Shown: positions 26,233 to 38,500, numbered from the stretch's first letter. The stretch is DNA of 64,000 bases from Clarkia xantiana subsp. parviflora (GCA_036873135.1 JAPTYO010000020.1:2224081-2288080), one strand, 5' to 3'. Translations and numbers: made by a program. The notes: generated by a model from the sequence alone, not told the origin.

Positions 26233-28050
26233 ATGGAGCAGAGGATCATCGGAATGTTGGGAAGATGCAAAACCACTGCAGAGCTGAGACAAATTCATGC
26301 CAAGATTCTAAGAGACAACCTTAAAGACAGTGAATTTATCGCGCCGAAGCTCATTGCCCTCTCCTCGCAACTCTACTCCATCGACGCCGCTGCTCAAATA
26401 TTCCACAGCTTAACGAACCCCAACGTTATTGCTTACAATTCCATGATCAACTGCTACGTTGGAAAATCTCATAGAGCCCCATTGCTTGCTTATAATCGAA
26501 TGAAGGCGTCAAAGGTCGCTCCTAATAGCTTCACTTACACTGTTCTGCTCAAGTGTTTGGAGTCGTTTGAGGCTTTAGAACTTGGTAAGATGCTGCAGTC
26601 TGAGATATTGAAATCCGGCAGTGGAGGTAATGTGTTTGTTCTGAATACGCTCTTGAGCTTCTACGCCAAGGGATGTGGAGATTTGGAATCAGCCTGCATG
26701 GTGTTCGATGAAATGCCTGAGAGAGATGTGGTTTCTTGGAATTCAATGATTAGTGCTTATATGGGTCGAGATCTAATTGATTCAGCCATCGGTTTGTTGA
26801 ACACGATGCCTGAGAAAAACTCGGTGACTTGGAATACGGTGATTTCGGGGCTTTGCAAAGCTGGGAAGATGGACATGGCTTCATCGATCTTTGATGGAAT
26901 GGCAGACAAGAATGAGTTATCTTGGAACTCCATGATATCTGGGTTTGTGAGAGTAGGCAATATGAATGCTGCAAAATCGATCTTCATGAAGATGCCAAGT
27001 AAGACTGTAGTTTCTTGGACTGCCATGGTTTCTGGCTTCACCTCAATTGGTGACCTTGATTCTGCAAAAACCATTTTTGACCAAATGCCAATGAAGAACA
27101 CAATTTCTTGGAATGCCATGATCACAGGGTACGTCCACAATCGCAAGTTTGATCAAGCTCTTACTCTGTTCCATCAAATGTTAAGTAATGGAACATGCAA
27201 GCCCGATCAAACCACGCTAATAACCACTCTCTCTGCTTGTTCTCACCTTGGTTCCTTGAAACATGGGGAGTGGATTGATTCTTACATCAAAAAACAGGAT
27301 CTGGACCTGTCTCTTTCTCTAGGCAATGCCTTGATTGATATGTTCTCAAAGTGTGGTGATCTTAAAAATGCAAAAGTCGTGTTCGATACTATGTCCAGGC
27401 GATGCGTCATAACATGGACATCAATGGTGTCTGGGCTAGCATTTAATGGCCAATGCAGAGAAGCTATTGCTCTCTATGATAGAATGTGCCGGGAAGGGTT
27501 AAGACCCGACAGTGTCATCTTCATTGCTGTTTTGACCGCTTGCACCCACGGAGGGCTGGTGGAAGAGGGTCAAAGAGTCTTCTCTCAGATGGTAAAGGAG
27601 TTTAGGATCGAACCCCGAATCGAGCATTATGGTTGCATGGTAGATCTTCTAGGAAAGGCAGGGAAGTTGAGTGAAGCCTTTGAGTTCATAGAAAGTATGC
27701 ATTTGGAGCCAAATGCAGTTATTTGGGCTAGTCTGCTTTCTTCTTGCAGGATCCATGGAAGCCATGAAGTTGTGGACTTTGTGGCTCATAAGATCATGGA
27801 GCAAGAGTCTTCGAACCCAAGCTACTTGATGCTGATGTCGAACTTGAGTGCATCAGCGGGTCAAAAGGAGGATTCCTCAAAGCATCGATTGGCAATGAGA
27901 CTGAACGGAGTGGCGAAAGTTCCCGGTTGTAGCTCCATCCAAGTTGGAAACACGGTCCATGAGTTCGTGTCAAGGGACACAAGCCATGAACAAAGAGAAG
28001 AAATATATGTAACATTGTTTCATCTTCATCAAGATCTGAAATTGAGGTAA
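26233..28050 (+). CDS. PPR protein, PLS class with E-type C-terminus, 605 aa
   Basis: An intronless gene starting at MEQRIIGML; the frame is open 33 bp further upstream without an ATG. Tandem pentatricopeptide repeats run from about residue 55 to 470, with typical VVSWNSMISAY, TWNTVISGLCKAGKM and NALIDMFSKCGDLKNAKVVF cores in alternating P, L and S types. From about residue 480 the sequence matches an E and E+ tail (AVIWASLLSSCRIHGSHEV..., PGCSSIQVGNTVHEFVSRD). There is no DYW deaminase domain. Such proteins bind organelle RNA sequence-specifically, and E-class members act as site factors for C-to-U editing with a separate deaminase. Location is mitochondrion or plastid; I cannot choose. Intact, with a length typical for the class. 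It converges on the KIN17 gene with 145 bp between stop codons. Confidence 0.92.
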   Translation: MEQRIIGMLGRCKTTAELRQIHAKILRDNLKDSEFIAPKLIALSSQLYSIDAAAQIFHSLTNPNVIAYNSMINCYVGKSHRAPLLAYNRMKASKVAPNSFTYTVLLKCLESFEALELGKMLQSEILKSGSGGNVFVLNTLLSFYAKGCGDLESACMVFDEMPERDVVSWNSMISAYMGRDLIDSAIGLLNTMPEKNSVTWNTVISGLCKAGKMDMASSIFDGMADKNELSWNSMISGFVRVGNMNAAKSIFMKMPSKTVVSWTAMVSGFTSIGDLDSAKTIFDQMPMKNTISWNAMITGYVHNRKFDQALTLFHQMLSNGTCKPDQTTLITTLSACSHLGSLKHGEWIDSYIKKQDLDLSLSLGNALIDMFSKCGDLKNAKVVFDTMSRRCVITWTSMVSGLAFNGQCREAIALYDRMCREGLRPDSVIFIAVLTACTHGGLVEEGQRVFSQMVKEFRIEPRIEHYGCMVDLLGKAGKLSEAFEFIESMHLEPNAVIWASLLSSCRIHGSHEVVDFVAHKIMEQESSNPSYLMLMSNLSASAGQKEDSSKHRLAMRLNGVAKVPGCSSIQVGNTVHEFVSRDTSHEQREEIYVTLFHLHQDLKLR

Positions 28051-28195
28051 ATTCCAGTTCTTTTCTGGGTTCTTCACTCTAGTATTGTCTAGGCAGATAT
28101 TCACCATTTTGTAAAAGTTAAAAGATCATCTGTGCAATCGAAAAGTTAATCACAAAAGATTACTTCATGTTCGTTTATAAGCTCAAGCTATCAAA

Positions 28196-29338
28196 TCAGT
28201 AGACTTTACATATATCTTCGTATTCAATAGCCTGGATTACTCTTCCATCATACATACCTTCATCAATCTGCACTTTAGCGCAGAATTTCTCAGTGTTTAT
28301 TCCCAGCAATCGAGCATTTGATCCACGATAGGCACCATTAACGATCTTTACCAATCCTCCAATCTGAGGTAACACTGTCTTCAGCTCCTCTTGATCGACT
28401 CTCAGCACATGTTTGCTTTCAAGCATCTCAATTTCACCGACATACCGATCGATGACCTTTCTCACGGCACCTTTCTGCTTATAATACCCTTTATCTGCAA
28501 GTGCCTTACTCATCACTTTCACCACAATACCTTCACAAACCCAATAATCTTTCCGGTTGGTTCGTTCCTTGGCCCTTTCTTCATCCTTCATCAACTCCTC
28601 CAATGCTGATCTCGAGCTTGAATCTGCAGCCTTTCTCTTCTGGCCAATACTGCTCTCCACATCCTCGAATATCAACCTCGAGCTTTCTCCTTTCTCTTTT
28701 GGCACCTTCTTTACAAGCGAAAATCCGACCTTCCCATCCTCCAAATTCACCTCGGGATTCAAAGCAGCGCCATTAGAGGGCACACACAATTTCTGTTCAG
28801 CTCTTTCGATCTGTTTCATAATCTCCCTCTCCTGCTTCTCCTCTTCGGCAAGATTCGACTTAATCCGCTTGTTCTTCAGCCTCTCCTTGAAAAGCGTTTT
28901 GCTATCTCTATCAATGTAAGTGATGAACCAACCTTTCGGAGTCTCTTCCACCTTGCACTTACCGGTTTTCCCCAAATGCTTGACGAATTCAGTCAGCGTG
29001 GCCCACTGGGTGGAGTTCATGTGGATATGCTGGCGATTGTTGATGTACTCATTGTACACGACTGTGGCGGCGATACGGCTGAAGCGGTGGCTGCGCTTCA
29101 TGTGGTCCAGAAACGTGGACTCGAATTCCTCGGTGTAGCCTTCGACGATGCGGTTAGGGTTTTGGCCAAACACCTGCATCTGGCGCTGGTGGCTCTCGCT
29201 CATACAGTGGCACTTGAAGCCATTCTCGTCGCGGCACTGCTTCTCGCACATCTGGCAGTACCATCGGAGCTTTTGGAGTCCCTTGGCCTTGATTCGGTTG
29301 GCGATGGCCTTGGGCGAGAGGAAATCGTTCTTCCCCAT
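28196..29338 (-). CDS. KIN17: KIN17-like DNA/RNA-binding protein, 380 aa, single exon
   Basis: Begins MGKNDFLSPKAIANRIKAKG, the conserved KIN17 start. A C2H2-type finger uses Cys28, Cys31, His44 and His50 (CQMCEKQC...HCMSESH). It is followed by the conserved winged-helix region (VFGQNPNRIVEGYTEEFE..., RHIHMNSTQWATLTEFVKHLG type) to about residue 160. A charged coiled middle (EEEKQEREIMKQIERAEQK) comes next. A tandem SH3/KOW-like C-terminus (about 270-380) contains KDYWVCEGIVVKVMSK and GGLVKIVNGAYRGSNARLLG. The family is nuclear, chromatin-associated and linked to DNA replication, repair and pre-mRNA processing. It is somewhat shorter than the Arabidopsis protein (about 411 aa) because the acidic middle is shorter. 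No frameshift is seen. Confidence 0.93.
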   Translation of the reverse strand: MGKNDFLSPKAIANRIKAKGLQKLRWYCQMCEKQCRDENGFKCHCMSESHQRQMQVFGQNPNRIVEGYTEEFESTFLDHMKRSHRFSRIAATVVYNEYINNRQHIHMNSTQWATLTEFVKHLGKTGKCKVEETPKGWFITYIDRDSKTLFKERLKNKRIKSNLAEEEKQEREIMKQIERAEQKLCVPSNGAALNPEVNLEDGKVGFSLVKKVPKEKGESSRLIFEDVESSIGQKRKAADSSSRSALEELMKDEERAKERTNRKDYWVCEGIVVKVMSKALADKGYYKQKGAVRKVIDRYVGEIEMLESKHVLRVDQEELKTVLPQIGGLVKIVNGAYRGSNARLLGINTEKFCAKVQIDEGMYDGRVIQAIEYEDICKVY

Positions 29339-29459
29339 TCAGGCTATCGGAATCGGAACCTTACAACCCTATTGGAGTCGATTGCAGCCGCTTACGGCGG
29401 AGGAAGGAGTCAGATCGCGGTGGCTGTAGGCGATTGCAATTCGCACGATGGATAGAAGT

Positions 29460-29668
29460 AATCCGGAGTCGGTCCAATGACTATTTTATTTTGAAAATTA
29501 AGTACTCCAACTTAACATAAATGAGCAATACACAAAGTCCAACCCTAACCGCATGTTTATTTTATGAAATAGATAATGAATAGAGAACTGAAATTCTTTA
29601 ATTTTTATATTTGTATCACAAAATTTGGCTTCAAATGAAATCTCAATTTCAAACAAACCGTAATAGAC
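29460..29668. other. Short spacer before LINE insertion
   Basis: The 5' flank of KIN17 and AT-rich DNA, ending in the target duplication TAATTAATAG (29669-29678) of the LINE. Confidence 0.5.
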
Positions 29669-29755
29669 TAATTAATAGTTTTTTTTTTTTTTTTTGTGAA
29701 AAGAGCATCATATATTAAAAGAGCAGCCAGACAACAATCACATTACAAAATCACA

Positions 29756-32700
29756 TTACAAAAAAGGGAAATTGTGAGGAAATGGCCTCGACCATCTCCC
29801 TTCAGTTCTAGTAATTAAAGCAAATCTAGCTAAAACATGTCCAGGTCTAACCCCTGATCGTTGAACATTTACAACAGAAAGAGATACAAACCAAGAGCAA
29901 AAGGTCTTAATGTCATTAAGTAAACAAAAGAGTCCAGCTTGATTCTGTGAAGCTCCATTGATTACTTGCACTAGAAGAAATGAATCTGTCTTAAGCAAGA
30001 ACACCTGTCTTCTGAATTGGAAAGCAAGCAATAGACCAACACGACAAGCTAAACCTTTAGCCAGGAGAGGGGAAGATCCATGCATTAGTTGTGAAGAAAC
30101 AGAAACTAAAACACCTGCGGGGTTGTACAATAAAGATGCTCCAACAATTAACTCAGCTGCAGAATCACAAGCACCGTCAACAATGGTTGTCCAAGTATCC
30201 TACTGCTGCTGAGTTTGAGTTCTCATGGGTTGTCTGATGGGTGATCTCCTTGATAAGTGGCCTGGTAAGCAATCAAATGCACGAAAGTTATCAATAAATA
30301 GCAAATTAAGATTGTACACGAAACTGTCAACTGCTGGCAACTTAGAGTGAAAAATCAGTTGATTCCTAGTAAGCCAAATATTCCAAATGATCAGACATTT
30401 ATTTGTAAGTTCTTCAGGCCTTGAAGTGATGTCCAAAGATAACCATTCCATTACTGAGATTGACTGGAAAAAACTCTCTCCTACTGCAAACAATGAAGCA
30501 AACCAGACACGTTTGGCAAATTCACAGGTCCACACAAGATGTAACCAGGTCTCAGGATATTTTCTACATAAGGACAAGTTGGGTCAATGGTGGAGATACG
30601 TCGTTGGAGGTTAGCTCCAAGAGCTAAGCCTCCGGAACATCCCTTCCAGATGAACATTTTAACATTTGGAAGTAATTTTGCTGACCAAATCTTGTTTCAA
30701 AAGTTAAAACTAGCAATCATAGGGGATGCCGATGTGGAACCATATTTGGATGTGTGTTCCTTAGTGGAAAGAAGTCGATAGCCTGATTTGACAGTGTATT
30801 CCCCTGAAGAATTTGGATACCAAGTGAGGGTATCATGTGTTGGAAGTAAATGAAGTGTGATGGATTGGATGATGGAAGTAATCTATGGGTGTAGAGTTTG
30901 GTGAAGAAGAGGTAAGTTCCAGTCAAGATGATTATGTTGCAGAAAATGGTTGACTTTAATGGTAGGGTTGAAATCGTGGTCAAGCCAATAGGAGAGTGAT
31001 GAGATGTTTGGGACCCAAGGGTCAGTCTAGAAATTGATTGAGTGGGCATCCCCAACCAACCATCTAAATCCTAATAAAAATTGGGGACGAAGTTGAAGAA
31101 GAGTTCTCCAGACCGAGCTATGATATTGTTTAGACTCGCAAGTAAATAATGTGTTTTGGGAAAGATACTTCAATCTGAAACACTGAGCCCATAGAGAGTC
31201 TATTGATGTTAGAAGACGCCAGATTTGTTTCAATAAAAGAGCATCATTCTAGTGTTTGGTAGACTTAAACCCTAAACCTCCAACAGCTTTGCTCAATGTG
31301 ATCTTGTGTCATGCTATCCGAGGAATTCCTTTTCTCTCTGGACTAGATTTCCACCAGAAATTTCTGAGGGTGTATTCAATTTTGTGGTGGATATGCGTAG
31401 GCAATCTAAGACAGGACATTGTGTAGATATGTATGGAAGAAGCTGTTGATTTGATTAACACTTCCTTTCCAGCTGCATTAAGAAGTCTGCCCATCCATCC
31501 TTGTATTCTATTTGAGATTTTGTCCAGTAAGACATTTTCCAATCATTTGCTTTTGATTGATCCAGTTGACAGGTAAACCCAAGTACATGTCACTATCTTT
31601 CATTTCACGAACACCCATGGAGAGCATCAGGGAATCCTTAATATGCTGAGAAGTATTCAAGCTGAGGGTAATACTTGACTTATAAAAGTTGATCTGTTGG
31701 CCAGATTATGTTTCATATTGATGCAACATATGTTGTAAGGAGTGAATATTCTCAATCTTAGCCTCTAAGAAAATGAAACTGCCATCTGCAAAAAGAAAAT
31801 GTGTGATTGGAGGGCATGAGGTGCCAGACTTGATCCCAGAAATAAGACCATTTGTTTGAGCATTAGATAAGCCCCTGGAAAGGACATCATCACACATGAT
31901 AAACAGGAAGGGGGAGAGAGGGTCTCCTTGCCTAAGACCTCTTGTTGGTATAATTGTTGGAGAAGGGTTTCCATTGATGAGAACAGAAATAGATGAAGAT
32001 CTGACACATTCCATAATCCATGATATGAATTGGGAGGGGAATTGAAGCTTTGTTAGAGTTGTTTGGAGAAAGGGTCATTCAATCCTATCAAAAGCCTTTG
32101 CCATGTCTAGTTTAAGAGCCAGAAGTCCTACTTTTCCTCTTCTCCTCTTTCTAATAACATGTAAGATTTCCTGAGCAAGCAAGGTGTTATCAGAGATAAA
32201 TATGCCTTTTACAAATGCACTTTAATATGGTGATATGATGTCTGGGAGAACCTTTTTGAGGCGATTAGATAGGACTTTGGAGATGATTTTGTAGGCTGAA
32301 GTACAGAGGCTGATGGGTCTCAGTGCTGCAAGGTTTAAGGCTGTGGGATCTTAGGAATGAAAACGATAAATGTTTTGTTAAGATCCCTAAGCATGATCCC
32401 TGTGGTAAAGAAGGAGCGAATAGCCTCAAGAGTCTGGACAGAGATAATGTCTCAATTTCTTTGAAAGAACCCTGATGGATAACCATCAGGCCCATGCAAC
32501 TTATCAGGATTCAAATCCATTAAAGCTTTGATAATTTCAGAATTCTCAACAGGAAGACCTAGAGAGCTGAGATTTGAAGTTGGGTGGGGTAGGATTTGAA
32601 GAAGGCTATATTCTGGAATAACAGATATTGCTGTGAAAAACGAAGAAAAGTAATTCACTACATGATTGGATATTTCAGATGGTTGTGTAATTCAATCCCC

Positions 32701-33815
32701 ATTATCACTAAGTATCCAGTTCATCTTGTTTATCTGTCTCCTAGCTAAGATTTTGGCATGAAAGAATTTCGTGTTTCTATCTCCTTGAGTCAGCCATTGT
32801 TCCCTAGATTTTTGTCTCCAAAGAAATTCCTCCTGCTGATAAAGGTTAAGAAGACGATCTTCCAAATCAGCTTCAGATGAAGGAAGGGAAGATGAGGATT
32901 CTTGAAGAGCTTTAAGAGATTCAAGTGTCTTTTTGATATTCGAATGTATTTTACCAAATACCTTATTGTTCCAATTTTTCATATCAATGCTCATGTTAGA
33001 AAGCTTTTGATGAAGAATAAATTGAGGGCCACCAAGTCTAGGTTTTCTCCAGGAAGAGGAAATCATATCCTAAAAGGCAGGATGCTCCATCCACATATTT
33101 TCAAATCTAAAGGGCCCCTGATCATTGTTTGTTGAAGGATGGAAGTTTAAGTTGAGCATAATTGGGCAATGATCTGAGCCCCGACGAGCAAGATTGAAAA
33201 GGGTTGCATTTGGAAACAAATGAAGCCACTCAGTGGTGATAAGAGCTCTGTCTAATCTTTCAAGATTTAGATCAGGAGGTCATCGTCTATTAGACCAGGT
33301 AAGTGAAGGACCAGAGGCACCTAAATCCAGTAGATTCAAGGAGTCAGTCCAAGAATGGACTTGCAGAAGACGATCATTGGATAAATGATTCCCTCCTTGT
33401 TTTTCAGATTGGCTCCATACATCATTGAAATCTCCTAGGAGAATGTAAGTTTTCCCAGAAAGCATGTCGTTGATAGAATTTGCTAGGAGCATAGATGAAG
33501 CTTGCCAACCAAGGAATAGAAGTGGTAGTTGGTTTGACTTGAACATGAATGAAGTGCTTATTAATAACTAGAGGTTGGATATGGTAGATAAATCTCCAAG
33601 CTAGAATTAGTCCACCCCTTTTGCCCTCCGGTGGATAAACTATGGCCTGATCTAAGCCTAAGTTTCTTATAATATCCTGAATTCTACTAATGCTACTCTT
33701 GATTTCAGAGAGGAAAACAATTTGAGGCTTCCAATGGGAAATAAGACGCATCAGGTGTTGAATTGTCAAGGCTCTTCCTGTGCCTTGACAATTTCAGGCC
33801 ATGATGATCATAATA
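29756..33815 (-). pseudogene. LINE ORF2 remnant: endonuclease, RT, zf-RVT, RNase H
   Basis: Endonuclease part: the start region near 33815-33760 reads MA-stop-NCQGTGRALT, where the usual Trp codon has become TGA. QIVFLSEIK, LGDFNDVW, LTWSNRR and RGSDHCPIM mark the catalytic blocks. RT part: GLRQGDPLSPFLF near 31930 and LFADGSFIF near 31790; the latter is the FADD active-site box with the second Asp changed to Gly. A zf-RVT-like segment (CRKYPETWLHLVWTCEFAKRVW) is near 30560, and an RNase H-like segment (TTIVDGACDSAAEL) is near 30180. The frame is broken many times by stops and indels. Confidence 0.88.
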
Positions 33816-34903
33816 CAAGCGGAGAATACATCAAGGGCATTTCCGCAAGGGTTGTATCATCAGCGATGTCAACACAATACTAAGAGTAAAAAAGCAAAGT
33901 GCCAAATGCTAAAAAGTACAGATACCTCATCAAAATTTGGTCCTGATTGCTGGTGTATTTCCTGGGAAGGCTCATCATGGAGGAACATGGATGAAAAGTT
34001 TGTTGGTGATTCCTCATAGCTTTGTCTTGGACGCAGCCTCCTCAAATATCTGAAATTTTCTTCATCTTCCTCCCCTCGAAAGCGAGTTCCCAAGGTGGAA
34101 GGCTGTGTTTCCCGAATGGTTAGAGCTCATGTTGTTGGGAAAGGCCTTCTCCTCCAAGTTTTCTTAGAAGCTTGATTTGAAGATTCTGGAAGCAAAGGTT
34201 CTTTCCCAGGTCTGTGAGTGACTTCCTGAGTTGCTTGCTGAGAGGGATCTGGAATTGCTGCTTGTTGAACTGCTTGTACCAGTGGCAAAATCATGGATGG
34301 TGATTGTTGTGAGAGGGTAATAGGTGCAGAAACAATTGCAGAAGGTCCCTCTTCCTGTAAATGAAACTGGTTCATGAGAACCAGTTGCTCAGCTAGTGTA
34401 GCATCATCCATATATTTTTTTTCATGGTTCCTGAGCTTGAATCTTGTGATGTATCTTGAGATGAGGCCAGATTTGCAGCGCGTGCTCCAGATGATGGTTG
34501 TGGTTCCATATGTGATTGCCTCTGAGCAGAGAATTGGTAACTTGGGGGACAAGGTACATACATATGCGGAATTTGCTGTGGTGGATGATGAGTTGTTGAA
34601 AAGCTGGGAAATGTGAAGCCAGGTGGTGGTGATAGTGGTGTCGAGTTAGAGGATTGGGTTGGGAGACTAGTCGAAGATAGGGGTGGATACCAGGACAAGG
34701 GACAAGGGCCAGGGACTAAAGGAAACAGGTGGGTAACCAAGGAAAGGCATGTGAGGAAACTGCATTTGTGGAAGAGAATTGGTGTTGGTAAATGATTCTG
34801 GGTAGTTAGTGGGAGGGTGTTGATGGTGGTAAGGGAAGGGGAAGGGCATGGGTGAGTAGTAATGCATGTAAGGATGGAAGTTGGGTAAAGGAAAAGGATG
34901 AGC

Positions 34904-36175
34904 CTAAGTGTTAGCTTGGGTGTGCTGTAGAGGATAAGGTAAGACAGACACTGGTGTGGCAGTTGGTGTAGGTGTTTCTGAACTGGAGGAGGATGAGTTG
35001 ATGGGTGTTGTAAAAGGTGTGTAATATGGAACAGAAGTTGGCTCAGACACTATAAGGGCTTCAGTAACTAGGGCATGTGTGCTCACATGAGGTGGTGTTG
35101 GAGATGAATGCCTATGCATGGCAACATAAAGTGTTATTCTCATAGCCACCTCAGAGGGGTGAGCATCACCGTTTGAAGTGATACCATTAGGTGTGGCGTT
35201 AGCACCTGAAGCATTTTGTGAGTTTGACTGTTGTCGGGCAGAAAGGGTACGAGAGCCACCTTGAGTTGGTGTGTTCCTTGAGATATTTGAGGTGTATGGT
35301 ATCCAGTTTGTAAGTAACCCTGAACCCCTATTAGCAAAGGTGTAAAGGTCATGTGTGTCATCAGAGACAGGCGTCACTCCTGATCTTTCTGTCAGTCGAA
35401 GAAACATGGCATTTAGGTCTCTTATCACAACCTCCTCCGTGACTCTACAGTGCCCTAGTGTGTGTCCAAAACGGCCACATCTCCTACGGGGAAGGCCTGA
35501 TTTGTAAGATATCAGAACCTCCGTCGGCGAAGATCCTGTTGAAACACCTATTGATGGCAGAACTGGGTTGAGGTAGTTGATAAGGCGTCATCAGAGACAG
35601 GCGTCACTCCTTGGATGCGTAGTGAGCCACGGGTGTGTTGCATGCATTTCCGAACGCACTACTTGACCAACAGCGGATGCAAGGTATTCGACATATTTTT
35701 TTCTCCATTAGAACATGGGGGATATCTCTGAGCTTTATCCAGGTAGGGACTAGCGTGAAGTCAACCTCCGGGAAATGATTTTCCACAGATGGTCGAGCAA
35801 ATGCTAGTAGATTTCCCTCAATAATATATGGACCATTTTGAAAAACCTCTGAGCATCCATGGATGATCTGAAGATAAAGACCCATGAACCATCATCACGA
35901 CGAATGATCTCAGGGGAGTGAGCTATCCTCCATTGGTTTTGAACAAAAGCAGTAACTGTAGCTTCACTCAGACGTCGAGGGTTGAGAAAACGTCCAATAA
36001 GGACCAGACTTAGATTCTTCATGAAGTTATTGCGCGGAAAAACTTGGCCGGGGGTGGGAGTTGTATTAATTGGCAGACAGACAAAGATACGCTTCAGTCT
36101 GAAAGCTTTTCGATGAGAATGAATGTGAAGAGGAATGTGGCGAGGAACTGAGGAGGTGGATGAATAGATAGGCAT
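34904..36175 (-). pseudogene. LINE ORF1 (gag-like, DUF4283 type) remnant
   Basis: A probable start at 36175 opens 123 codons containing SLVLIGRFLNPRRLSEATV and RRDDGSWVFIFRS, typical of the N-terminal DUF4283 domain of plant LINE ORF1. The sequence then continues in another frame (GPYIIEGNLLAFARPS..., FTLVPTWIKLRDIP). A zinc-knuckle relic CGRFGHTLGHC lies near 35490-35450, with its first Cys lost. The C-terminal half is Pro/Ser-rich. Frameshifts and a small duplicated segment near 35590 show decay. Confidence 0.75.
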
Positions 36176-36532
36176 AGCGAAGTATAGGTAATGATTACTG
36201 AAAGTCTAATTCTTGTAGGCTGCAGACATGCAAGGAAGGAGATTGGTTCGGTGTAGATGATGAAACCGAGGAGGAGAAGTAGAAGCTGAAACGAAAAGTA
36301 ATCCAGAAATGGCGTGAAGGAAAATGGATGAAGCTGAGTGGTATCGAACCTCGCAAAAAGACGGTGGGAAGTAGCAATCGAAGAAGACGATTGCTATCTG
36401 ATAAAAAAGGTGGTCACGTGAAGTGATGAAGATGATGAACTTGGTGAAGGTGATGAAGATCAATAGACGAAACCCTAGGGCCAGGAGATTCGAGAGAGAA
36501 ATGAAAATTTCTCTAACATTATTAATTAATAG

Positions 36533-37355
36533 CAATTATGATCTCTACCCCTAAGAATAATTATTCATTGATTTCAGGAATACAAATTCAAATTGATACT
36601 TATGAAAAGACAAATATACCCTTACAACTTTGTTTGATCACCACCACAATTCTGACAATCCACCGCCTCAGCTCTGACAGTCCACATTCGATAACCACCC
36701 AACTAACTCATGTGACCACGTAACTTATTCGTAGGTTGCGGTAGTTACCTCCAACGCTAGATAACACCAACTGAACTCTCAATTGGGCTCATTGAGGCTC
36801 AATCCATTGGATTGGAATCGGTTGTTAGTATTGTGATCCGGATCGTAGGATCGGTCGATCCTAGGAGGGCAAATCGACCGTAGGATCTCTATTAATCAGG
36901 ATAAGAGTAAGATCTAGAGCTGGATCGTTCAGGATCATGATCCATTCTAAAATGACATTTTTTAATTATCTACCAACTAATCACAATTTTTAAGCATATT
37001 AGCCCATTGTCTTGTATCTGTATATGCCCTAGTCGGCAAAGTATAATGATAGATGAATAAATATAAAATTTAATGGGTATATATGACACCATTGTTGGTT
37101 ACATGGGATAAATACTACAGAAACATAACACGTGTACATGACAGGTAATCTAGTTACGCAGTGGAAGAGAGGCACATACCAGTAATTGCTTTCTTGTAGT
37201 CCCAAGATCTTCAAGGGGAGTTATGATCCGCCGGACGACTCCTGTAAGGATTTTGGTTAAAGAATCGCCTACACGGAATGGTCTCAACAGCAAAGCCTTT
37301 TGTCGATTCCTAGAAATGACGGATCTCTGGGTGAATTGCTTAAAGCAATTTGGCA
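36533..37355. other. TE-derived spacer
   Basis: No gene is seen. At about 36820-36960 the word GGATCGTAGGATC and inverted relatives recur. From about 37030 the sequence seems to belong to the LTR-like region that continues after the hAT insertion at 37364. Confidence 0.4.
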
Positions 37356-38500
37356 CCTAGAACTAGGGGTGGGCGGTTTCGGGTACCCTGTACTTTCACG
37401 GTATCTCAGAACCAGACCAATATTAAACGGTTCTTAACTTTATTACCCAGAACCGGACCATAACATTTAGGAACCAGAACCGAACTGAAATGAACCAATC
37501 GGTTCCGGGTACCCGTTAAGAATCCGCTTACAAAATTTTCAAAATAGAAATTTCAATTTGGAGTGTCAATTGGAACCGGGTTCTAGATACCTAATTGGAC
37601 GACGATAGACTTGTAAGGGCGACGGGACTTGGAGTGGCTGGAGTAGCTGCTGGCTGCTGCGGAACTTCATGCTTGGACTTGGAGGTGTAGGCGGTGGGAT
37701 AGAATAAGGATTTCTAAATTTTCCTTTGGAATCTTGGACTTGGACAGAATAGAGACACAGTAGTAGACATGCATGCTTTTTTCTTTGGGTAAAACAACAT
37801 GCATGTTTTTTTTTTTTTTTTTTATAAACTCACGCATGCTTTTAGAAAGCAGGTAGGTTATTTATTAGGTTTTAAATATATATATACGGTTCCGGTTCCA
37901 GGTATTTGGGGTACCCGAATACTTATCCTGGAACCGATAATACCGGTTCTTGAAATTTTATCTCAGAACCGTACCAAAATCGTTTACATCTTCCCGGAAC
38001 CTACCCAAATGACCGGTTCCGGTTCCAACCGGGTAATTTACTAACCCCTACCTAGAACCCTAGGGGGTTCGGTCGAACTATAGGTGGAGAGGGGGAGAGG
38101 AATTTCTTTGGTCTAAACACTTAGAGAAGGGAGTGATTAACTTCTAATAAATCCCCGACAACCCCTATTTATAGTGGAGGTGGATAAATTCCACCTCCTT
38201 AACCATCAATAGTTTCGGTCGGTCTAGCTATTGAGGAGGCCCAATTTTGGGCCTCTCAAGTTAATTGGGATTTTAGGCCTATCCCAAAATCCCTAATGTG
38301 ACATAACCCAATAACTTTAACTGTTGGTCTTATATTAAAGGGCTCCTATTATGGCGGCCAATTCACCAAATGTCAACAACTATCACTCGTTAGAATAGGA
38401 GGGTGCATGTTAATATGTTGTCGACCAACACACCAACATTTAGTCTTCTGAAAAGTTCATACGAGGTTTGCCGTGCGACCGACTGACACAACAGACATCG
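37030..38500 (-). repeat. Possible LTR fragment interrupted by a hAT element
   Basis: Outside the hAT insertion (37364-38050) the sequence on the minus strand has a TATAAATAGGGG promoter-like box (about 38164-38175) preceded by GGCCC-containing DNA and followed by about 100 bp to the insertion. The layout suggests an LTR on the minus strand. I found no partner LTR and no clear ends. Confidence 0.35.
37364..38050. mobile_element. Non-autonomous hAT-type element (687 bp)
   Basis: Starts TAGGGGTGGGCGG and ends CTAACCCCTA, so the terminal TAGGGGT is inverted. The perfect 8-bp target duplication CCTAGAAC is at 37356-37363 and 38051-38058. Subterminal regions are packed with GGTTCCGG/ACCGG words in both orientations, and there is a poly(T) run at about 37806-37823. 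No transposase. It differs in sequence from the element at 9047-9794. Confidence 0.85.

Larger units (their letters stand above)
29679..36522 (-). mobile_element. Degenerate full-length LINE retrotransposon (about 6.8 kb)
   Basis: Read on the minus strand: a 5' leader, a gag-like ORF1 remnant (about 36175-34904), an ORF2 remnant with endonuclease, reverse transcriptase, zinc-finger and RNase H parts (about 33815-29756), then a 17-bp poly(A) tail (T run 29679-29695). A perfect 10-bp target duplication TAATTAATAG flanks it (29669-29678 and 36523-36532). Many stops and frameshifts break both ORFs, so it is dead, although the insertion is still full length with an intact tail. It lies upstream of KIN17, in the same orientation. 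Confidence 0.92.

Noticed and set aside
28557..29455. Plus-strand frames of up to 159 codons opposite KIN17
   Set aside because: KIN17 on the minus strand is complete with its zinc finger and C-terminal domains. The plus frames are shadows.
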